The translations under genes and the position numbers were made by a program. From Prevotella sp. UBA4341 (GTDB taxonomy: Bacteria; Bacteroidota; Bacteroidia; Bacteroidales; Bacteroidaceae), in assembly GCA_002393705.1 (NCBI GenBank), contig DGTH01000021.1:1448-14399 (forward strand): a stretch of 12,952 bases of DNA, written 5' to 3'. Below are positions 6,808-12,952 of this stretch, in pieces (within the stretch, counting starts at the first letter, position 1; every line of letters begins with the position of its first letter). A model generated the notes under the pieces. It was not told the origin of the DNA and did not search any database. It saw only the letters and a list, made by a program, of their open reading frames with translations.

Positions 6808-7563
6808 TTACCAGGAGATGACGGGCATGTTGTGTTTGAACTTTCCCCACATGACGGGGTGCTGCTTGTCGTTGGAGATTTTCTTCACGCCCTGACTTAC
6901 GAAGTTGAAGAGCTCGCGGGCCGTAATGGTGCGGTCGCGGTTGGCGTCGGCCCCGCCGCGCAGTCCGCGCTGCAGGTAGGCGGTGAAGAAGCCGTTCTTC
7001 ATGCTGGGGCGCTCAATGCTGGTCTCGTCCGAGCGCGAGGAGAGGAAGAACATGACCTCCGTGTTCCTCAGGTTGGCCGGCACGCTGGTGTTGTGGTTCG
7101 TGCGCTGCTCGTTGCGCATCTTGCCCGAGAAGCAGGCGTCGGCGAAGATCATCTTTGAGCCCGCCTTGCTCTTGGCCATGATGTTCTTGATGTCTTTGTA
7201 CTCTATAAGTCCGTCGTAGAACACCAATTGGCCGGGTGCTCCGTGGCCGCTGTAGAAGAAGAGGATGGCGTCGTTCTTCGTAGCCTTGGCAAACTGCGTC
7301 CTCATGGCGTTGAGCACGGTGGCCTTCGTCACCTGCGAGTTGGTGAGCAGGATGCAGCTGGCTTTCTTGTTCTTCTCGAACACCTGCTTGATGGTTTTTG
7401 CGTCGTTGGCACAGAGCGCCAGGTCCATGTCGTAGCCCGGGTAGTCGGCAATGCCGCAGGTCACGATGTATATCTTGTTGACCTTCTTCTGCGTCTGAGC
7501 CAGCGCCGGGCCGAGGCCCAGCACCAGCATCAGGAGCGCCAGTATGACAGTTCTTCTGTTCAT
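6808..7563 (-). CDS. Secreted caspase-fold (metacaspase-like, C14) protease with EF-hand-like loop
   Basis: A 251-residue protein with a signal peptide (about 1-22, cleavage after ALA). The caspase p20-like core has the catalytic dyad H107 in YSGHG and C144 in DACFSG. D142, two residues before the cysteine, is the position that gives metacaspases an acidic S1 pocket, so I predict cleavage after Arg or Lys rather than Asp. Near the C-terminus, residues 206-217 (DANRDRTITARE) match a canonical 12-residue EF-hand loop (D1, N3, D5, T7, I8, E12). Some metacaspases need calcium, so this may be a calcium site. The signal peptide implies action in the periplasm or outside the cell, on the same side as the predicted C-terminal parts of the EF-hand neighbours. 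It lies 21 nt after the upstream EF-hand gene. All catalytic residues are intact. Confidence 0.94.
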   Translation of the reverse strand: MNRRTVILALLMLVLGLGPALAQTQKKVNKIYIVTCGIADYPGYDMDLALCANDAKTIKQVFEKNKKASCILLTNSQVTKATVLNAMRTQFAKATKNDAILFFYSGHGAPGQLVFYDGLIEYKDIKNIMAKSKAGSKMIFADACFSGKMRNEQRTNHNTSVPANLRNTEVMFFLSSRSDETSIERPSMKNGFFTAYLQRGLRGGADANRDRTITARELFNFVSQGVKKISNDKQHPVMWGKFKHNMPVISW

Positions 7564-7584
7564 AGCGGTAACGTGTTTCGGGGT

Positions 7585-8583
7585 TTATACCAGGAGGTCT
7601 CCACCGGCATCGTTCATGTAGTCGGGCATGCCGTCCGACCCCATGGAGGCGTCGGTCAGCAGTCCGTCGTCGGTGCCCGGGTCGCTCACGGTGGTAGCCA
7701 TGCCGCTGCCGCCGCTCATGCCCATGCCCTGGCCGGAGATGTCCATGACTTCGTTGTCGTCGAGTTGTCCGTTGCCGTTAGCGTCCATGGCTGCCACGTC
7801 GAACGTGCCGTCCTGATCGACATCGACCATATAGACGTCGTGGCCATCCACGTTAGCCTGGGCCAGCGTGGCGGTGGAGCCGTCGGAGAGTGTTACCTCC
7901 TCGACACCCACGATGGAGACATCGTCGTCGCCGTTGGCAGCGTTATGAATGTGTACGTCGGGCTCGTGGTGCACCACGTCAACGTTGTTGGCGGGCGCTG
8001 CGGTGACGTTCTCGCTGATGGCGGGCTGCGAGAGCTGTGCAAACTCGTTGTGCTCGGCCGTGCTCATGCTGTTCCACTCGTCGGCCGTGTAGGTGCCATA
8101 GACACCGCCGTGCCATACGAACACACCGCCGGGGCCTACCTCGGCGCGGGCGGCGGCAAAGGCCTCGCCGAACGACATGGAGTCGCTCACCTCGGCTACC
8201 TCCAGACCGTTGCTCATCGTGTAGTGGCCCTCGTTTTCGGGGGTGACGGGCACGTCGTCCAAGTTGACATCCACTTCGGGCTCCGGCTCCTCGCCGTTAG
8301 CAAAGTGCTGGTAGGCAGCCGATGCGCCCACGGCACTGACCGAGCCGAACAGGATGCCGGCCACGCCACCTACCACGACGCGCATCCAGGTCTGGCTGCT
8401 GTCACTGCTCTGCGGCTGGTAGGCCGGGCGGTAGGCCTGCTGCGGGCGTTGCGGCTGTTGCGGCCGCGGCTGTTGCTGCTGGCCGGCGGCGTTAGCGGTG
8501 TTAGGACGCGGCGGGGGCGTCTGACTGTTATTCTGGTTCTGGTTTCCTAAACCCAGGATGATGGTTTCTTCATTCGTTGCCAT
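7585..8583 (-). CDS. Membrane-anchored EF-hand-like protein, paralogue 1
   Basis: A 332-residue protein of unnamed family. The N-terminal cytoplasmic segment begins with NEETIILG (T7, a possible phosphothreonine site) and continues with a Gln/Pro-rich stretch (about 15-58). One membrane helix (about 69-91) is preceded by Arg, so the rest should be periplasmic. The soluble part has an unassigned region (about 110-190), a His-containing stretch (VVHHEPDVHIHN) and a module with a DxDxDG loop (D254, D256, D258) and an EF-hand loop at 267-278 (DANGNGQLDDNE). The C-terminus reads DGMPDYMNDAGGDLLV. The calcium module and C-terminal tail match the upstream neighbour, so the two genes are diverged duplicates. 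The gap to that neighbour is 50 nt with no promoter of the type seen elsewhere here. Calcium binding is inferred from loop spacing only. Confidence 0.88.
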   Translation of the reverse strand: MATNEETIILGLGNQNQNNSQTPPPRPNTANAAGQQQQPRPQQPQRPQQAYRPAYQPQSSDSSQTWMRVVVGGVAGILFGSVSAVGASAAYQHFANGEEPEPEVDVNLDDVPVTPENEGHYTMSNGLEVAEVSDSMSFGEAFAAARAEVGPGGVFVWHGGVYGTYTADEWNSMSTAEHNEFAQLSQPAISENVTAAPANNVDVVHHEPDVHIHNAANGDDDVSIVGVEEVTLSDGSTATLAQANVDGHDVYMVDVDQDGTFDVAAMDANGNGQLDDNEVMDISGQGMGMSGGSGMATTVSDPGTDDGLLTDASMGSDGMPDYMNDAGGDLLV

Positions 8584-8633
8584 AGTCGTATTCTTTTTTT
8601 AGTTGTTATTAATATAATAAGGTGTAGGCCGCG

Positions 8634-9527
8634 TCAGACGAGCAGCATGTCGTCGCTGTCGCCCACCACGTCGCTCACGTCGCCCGTGTTGCAGTAGTCG
8701 GGCAGGGTGCCGTCAGTGCCCTCGTTGCTGGTCATGAGGAGGTTCGGGTCGTCCTCAGGATAGATGTCTGTGTCTGTTTCTCCTTCTCCGATGATGACGT
8801 CTCCGCCTTCTCCGCTTTCTCCGCTTTCTCCGGTGTCGTCGCCTTCGAAGCCTTCCTCATAGACCACGACTTCGCTCGAAGGGCCGTTGCCCGGGTCGTT
8901 GCTCACGTTGTTCTGCTCGGCTACGGCGGCCAGGTCGCCCATGCTGATTTGCACATCGGTACCCTGGAACGACTGTATCTCGTCCTCGCTGATGTTGCCG
9001 TCGCTGTTGTAGTCGGCCATCATGCCGTCAGCCCAGCCGTCCAGATCAACATCTACGATGGCGGCCTGCTGGCCGTTCATGCTGACGGTGGCTACGTCCA
9101 TCTGCGAGCCGTCGTCCATGGTGATGCGCTCGTACGAGAGTACGCGTATATCGTCGCCTCCGCCACCGGTGACTTCGCCGCCTCCGCCACCGCCGCCGAT
9201 GACTTCGCCGCCACCTCCGCCGTTGTTGTTATTGACCGGCGTAGGTACTACTACTACGTCCGTGTGGTGGTGATGATGGTGTACGGTGTGCGTGGGCTGG
9301 GGTTCGGGGGCAATGCTTACCTCCTCGTCGGTGTTGGGCTCGATGGTGATTTCGGGAATATCCTCCTCATTGTCAGTCAAGCGGTTGTAGGCGTAAGCGC
9401 TGCCTACTCCGAATACGGCACCGAAGGCTGTTCCGATGGCTGCGCCCAGTGCGCCGCCTACCAGACCGTTGTCATTCTTCTTCGGTGTGGGAATGGGTCT
9501 CGGGTTCATGTTTGGCTTTGTTTCCAT
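8634..9527 (-). CDS. Membrane-anchored EF-hand-like protein with His6 and poly-Gly tracts, paralogue 2
   Basis: A 297-residue protein, first gene after the promoter at 9576-9607. A short N-terminus with KK (16-17) precedes a Gly/Ala-rich membrane helix (about 21-47), so the remainder should be periplasmic. An acidic linker leads to a natural run of six histidines (83-88), four asparagines (99-102) and Gly runs of 5, 7 and 4. The calcium-type module has D159-x-D161-x-D163-G and an EF-hand loop at 172-183 (DYNSDGNISEDE). The tail is very acidic (GESGESGEGGD) and ends in DDMLLV, like its neighbour's GGDLLV. I chose the ATG at 9527 because the promoter lies just upstream and an open frame reaching to 9620 would start upstream of the -33 box. 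The His tract suggests transition-metal binding, but no function is known to me. Confidence 0.88.
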   Translation of the reverse strand: METKPNMNPRPIPTPKKNDNGLVGGALGAAIGTAFGAVFGVGSAYAYNRLTDNEEDIPEITIEPNTDEEVSIAPEPQPTHTVHHHHHHTDVVVVPTPVNNNNGGGGGEVIGGGGGGGEVTGGGGDDIRVLSYERITMDDGSQMDVATVSMNGQQAAIVDVDLDGWADGMMADYNSDGNISEDEIQSFQGTDVQISMGDLAAVAEQNNVSNDPGNGPSSEVVVYEEGFEGDDTGESGESGEGGDVIIGEGETDTDIYPEDDPNLLMTSNEGTDGTLPDYCNTGDVSDVVGDSDDMLLV

Positions 9528-9575
9528 AATCGTTGATGTTTTTTTATTGGTTAGTAATATTGTTATTTGTTGGTG

Positions 9576-9607
9576 CAAAGTTACATCATGAAACCGCCGT
9601 TTCCAAA
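9576..9607 (-). promoter_or_regulatory. Bacteroidota-type promoter for the main eight-gene run
   Basis: On the minus strand, -33 TTTG (9604-9607), exactly 20 nt, then -7 TAACTTTG (9576-9583). The nearest downstream start is the ATG at 9527. Since no comparable promoter is seen in the short downstream gaps, it probably drives all eight genes from 9527 to 1002. Confidence 0.8.
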
Positions 9608-9623
9608 TTCTTTGCCGCATTCT

Positions 9624-9668
9624 TCACCAAAGGGGGCGCTTTCGTGACGAAAGGCCCGCTTTTGGTGA
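9624..9668. terminator. Long imperfect hairpin between FHA gene and downstream promoter
   Basis: Outer 8-bp arms TCACCAAA (9624-9631) and TTTGGTGA (9661-9668) enclose a GC-rich middle stem and an inner 6-bp stem CTTTCG/CGAAAG closing a 3-nt TGA loop (9639-9653). Read on the minus strand, it follows the FHA stop at 9676 by about 8 nt, as a terminator or attenuator would. However, the T-run that would complete an intrinsic terminator lies on the plus-strand side (about 9670-9674). It may partly separate the LytTR/FHA transcript from the next run of genes. Confidence 0.55.
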
Positions 9669-9675
9669 CTTTTTG

Positions 9676-10377
9676 TTACTTGATAAACTTGGCCTTGCAG
9701 AACGGGCAGTTGTCGTACTGGCGGGTCAGCAGGTCGTAGTCAACAGTGAAGAACTTCTTGCAGTTCGGACAGACGTAACTGTCTCTCAGCCTGCGTTGTA
9801 GCTCCTTTCGCTTAATGGGAGCCTTCTTCGAGTCGTTGAGCGAAACGAGGATCATAATCAGCGTCAGCAAGAGGCCGAAGCCCATGAGCACGAAGCGTAA
9901 GAAGCCCAGCGACTCGATGAACGTACACAGAATGCCCAGCGTACCGAAGGCACCGGCCACGCCGCGTATGGCGTTCTTCTTGGCCAGATTGGTCTGTATG
10001 GCGTTCGTCTCTTCCTCGTAGCGCATCCAGGTCAGCCTCAGTGGGCGGATGTCGGCCGTCTTCGGGGGTGGGGGTATGGCGCCCTCTATGAAATCCTTTA
10101 CGTAGTTCCAGTCCAGGCGGTAGTGTTCGCCGCCCAGCTCCACGACGTCGCTGGTCGTAACGGTCTTCTTGAAGACGGGGTTCCCGTTCACGTAGGTGTC
10201 GTTCTCCATCTTGAGGTTCTCTATCGTGTAGGCCTCGTTGGGCATGACCTCTATGCGGCAGTGGCTGCGGCTTACGCTTCTGGGCACGCTGCCGGCAGCG
10301 CCGTAGCCTTTCGTCTTGTTGCCCATGGTCATGTTCAGCTGACCGTTCTGTGCGTTGCGTCCGATGATAATCTCCAT
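9676..10377 (-). CDS. FHA domain protein with two membrane segments and C-terminal zinc ribbon
   Basis: A 233-residue protein. The FHA domain is at the N-terminus (about 1-95): GR at 6-7, SRSH at 36-39 and NDTYVNG at 59-65, the residues that contact phosphothreonine. A short Pro-rich stretch (IPPPPK) and a helical segment follow. A hydrophobic hairpin (about 138-182, probably two membrane helices) then puts both termini on the same, cytoplasmic side. The C-terminus is a zinc ribbon with CPNC (C203, C206) and CPFC (C224, C227). The order FHA-membrane-ribbon mirrors the ribbon-FHA order of the soluble FHA protein elsewhere in the cluster. It could recruit phosphorylated kinase, or other phosphoproteins, to the membrane. 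It starts 21 nt after the LytTR gene stop and shares its promoter. Confidence 0.93.
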   Translation of the reverse strand: MEIIIGRNAQNGQLNMTMGNKTKGYGAAGSVPRSVSRSHCRIEVMPNEAYTIENLKMENDTYVNGNPVFKKTVTTSDVVELGGEHYRLDWNYVKDFIEGAIPPPPKTADIRPLRLTWMRYEEETNAIQTNLAKKNAIRGVAGAFGTLGILCTFIESLGFLRFVLMGFGLLLTLIMILVSLNDSKKAPIKRKELQRRLRDSYVCPNCKKFFTVDYDLLTRQYDNCPFCKAKFIK

Positions 10378-10398
10378 ATTTTTCTTTTGTTTATGCTG

Positions 10399-10767
10399 TT
10401 ATATCTTCATCTTGATCATCAGCTCCTTGAGCTTCTTCAGGGCATCCTTCGACACTTCGAGCGAGTAGCAGGCGTCGCGGTAGTCCGAGAGCACCAGACG
10501 GTGCTTCTGCAGGTTAATCTGGAACACCAGGTTCAGGTTGACGATGTAGCTCTTGCCTATGCGTGCAAAGTACATCACCTTACCCTTCAGCCTTTCGGCC
10601 AGCAGTTGCTCCATCTTGCCCAGACTCATGCCCACGGTACACTTCAGCTTGTTAGTCAGCACGATGCTGGTGTAGTTGCCGTCGGCCTCGAAGTAGGCAA
10701 TCTCCTTCATGTCAATGCGCAGCAGGTCGTCGCGCGAGTTAAGGAATAGCCAGTCTTTGTTTGTCAT
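10399..10767 (-). CDS. Stand-alone LytTR-type DNA-binding regulator
   Basis: A 122-residue protein consisting almost entirely of a LytTR DNA-binding domain (about 4-112). Hallmarks are IAYFEADGNYTSI, the VGMSLGKMEQLL helix segment and FARIGKSYIVNLN. No response-regulator receiver domain or membrane segment is present, so it cannot be a classical two-component output protein. Its activity must be set by level, by a partner, or by modification. I chose the ATG at 10767; the frame could open at a TTG at 10794, but the -7 box at 10799-10806 would leave almost no leader for that start. It is co-transcribed with the FHA protein gene and is the obvious candidate regulator of the cluster and of itself. 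Confidence 0.92.
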   Translation of the reverse strand: MTNKDWLFLNSRDDLLRIDMKEIAYFEADGNYTSIVLTNKLKCTVGMSLGKMEQLLAERLKGKVMYFARIGKSYIVNLNLVFQINLQKHRLVLSDYRDACYSLEVSKDALKKLKELMIKMKI

Positions 10768-10798
10768 CTCTTTTGTATGATTCTTGATATTCAAGTTA

Positions 10799-10830
10799 CA
10801 AATGTAATCATTTCTATTAAATTATGCAAA
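10799..10830 (-). promoter_or_regulatory. Bacteroidota-type promoter for the LytTR/FHA pair
   Basis: On the minus strand, -33 TTTG (10827-10830), exactly 20 nt, then -7 TACATTTG (10799-10806). It faces away from the ligA promoter, with 45 bp between the two -33 boxes, where a regulator could affect both. Confidence 0.8.
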
Positions 10831-10875
10831 CACTTTGGCCGAAATTTTTACTTTTGCCCTAATTTTTCCCCTAAA

Positions 10876-10907
10876 TTTGGCCATTTCGTATATTTTCTTT
10901 AACTTTG
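10876..10907 (+). promoter_or_regulatory. Bacteroidota-type promoter for ligA
   Basis: On the plus strand, -33 TTTG (10876-10879), exactly 20 nt, then -7 TAACTTTG (10900-10907). The ATG of ligA follows at 10931, giving a leader of under 25 nt without a clear Shine-Dalgarno sequence. Confidence 0.82.
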
Positions 10908-10921
10908 TAGCCCTTAATTGA

Positions 10922-12937
<2,016 letters not shown>

Positions 12938-12952
12938 AGTCACCTTTTGCCT

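Noticed and set aside
7228..8550. 440-residue plus-strand open frame opposite the protease and EF-hand genes
   Set aside because: It spans two clearly supported genes on the other strand and has only biased composition.
10834..10882. TTTGGCC repeated at 10834-10840 and 10876-10882 as paired LytTR sites
   Set aside because: The second copy overlaps the ligA -33 box, 7 bp is expected by chance in AT/GC-mixed DNA of this length, and it does not resemble known LytTR direct-repeat sites.

Overview
The window looks like chromosomal DNA from a Bacteroidales bacterium, plausibly Prevotellaceae with fairly GC-rich coding sequence. The organism call rests on four promoters of the Bacteroidota type (TTTG, exactly 20 nt, TAnnTTTG), the absence of strong Shine-Dalgarno sequences, and the gene families present. 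Genus and species cannot be fixed from the sequence alone.

Layout. Positions 1-872 (minus) hold the N-terminal 290 codons of uxaB, tagaturonate reductase, cut by the window edge. From 1002 to 10767 ten genes run on the minus strand. In order of transcription they are: a stand-alone LytTR regulator; an FHA protein with membrane segments and a zinc ribbon; after a hairpin and a second promoter, two related membrane-anchored EF-hand-like proteins; a secreted metacaspase-like protease; a zinc-ribbon/FHA protein; a PP2C phosphatase with a membrane anchor; a secreted protein with five tandem repeats; a Ser/Thr kinase with a membrane anchor and C-terminal MORN repeats; and a small HExxH protein. From 10931 to 12937 (plus) lies a complete ligA, transcribed divergently from the LytTR gene.

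How the genes may work together. The kinase, the phosphatase and two FHA phosphothreonine readers form a complete write/erase/read set, and all diagnostic catalytic residues are present. Kinase and phosphatase share one plan: cytoplasmic catalytic domain, Pro-rich linker, single membrane helix, periplasmic tail. The protease and the repeat protein carry signal peptides, and the EF-hand proteins are predicted to face the periplasm. I infer a trans-envelope phospho-signalling system coupled to a secreted caspase-fold protease, with a possible calcium theme because EF-hand-like loops occur in three consecutive genes. The biological output (stress response, programmed death, defence, envelope control) cannot be read from the sequence.

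Most notable local features. A 17-unit heptanucleotide tract inside the kinase gene could switch the membrane anchor and MORN domain off by slippage, and it is G-quadruplex-prone on the opposite strand. A 15-bp tandem repeat fills most of the gap upstream of the kinase. A short acidic-Thr-hydrophobic-Gly motif recurs in three proteins of the cluster. No tRNA, rRNA, CRISPR array or insertion sequence was seen, and there is no gene-free stretch longer than 300 bp.
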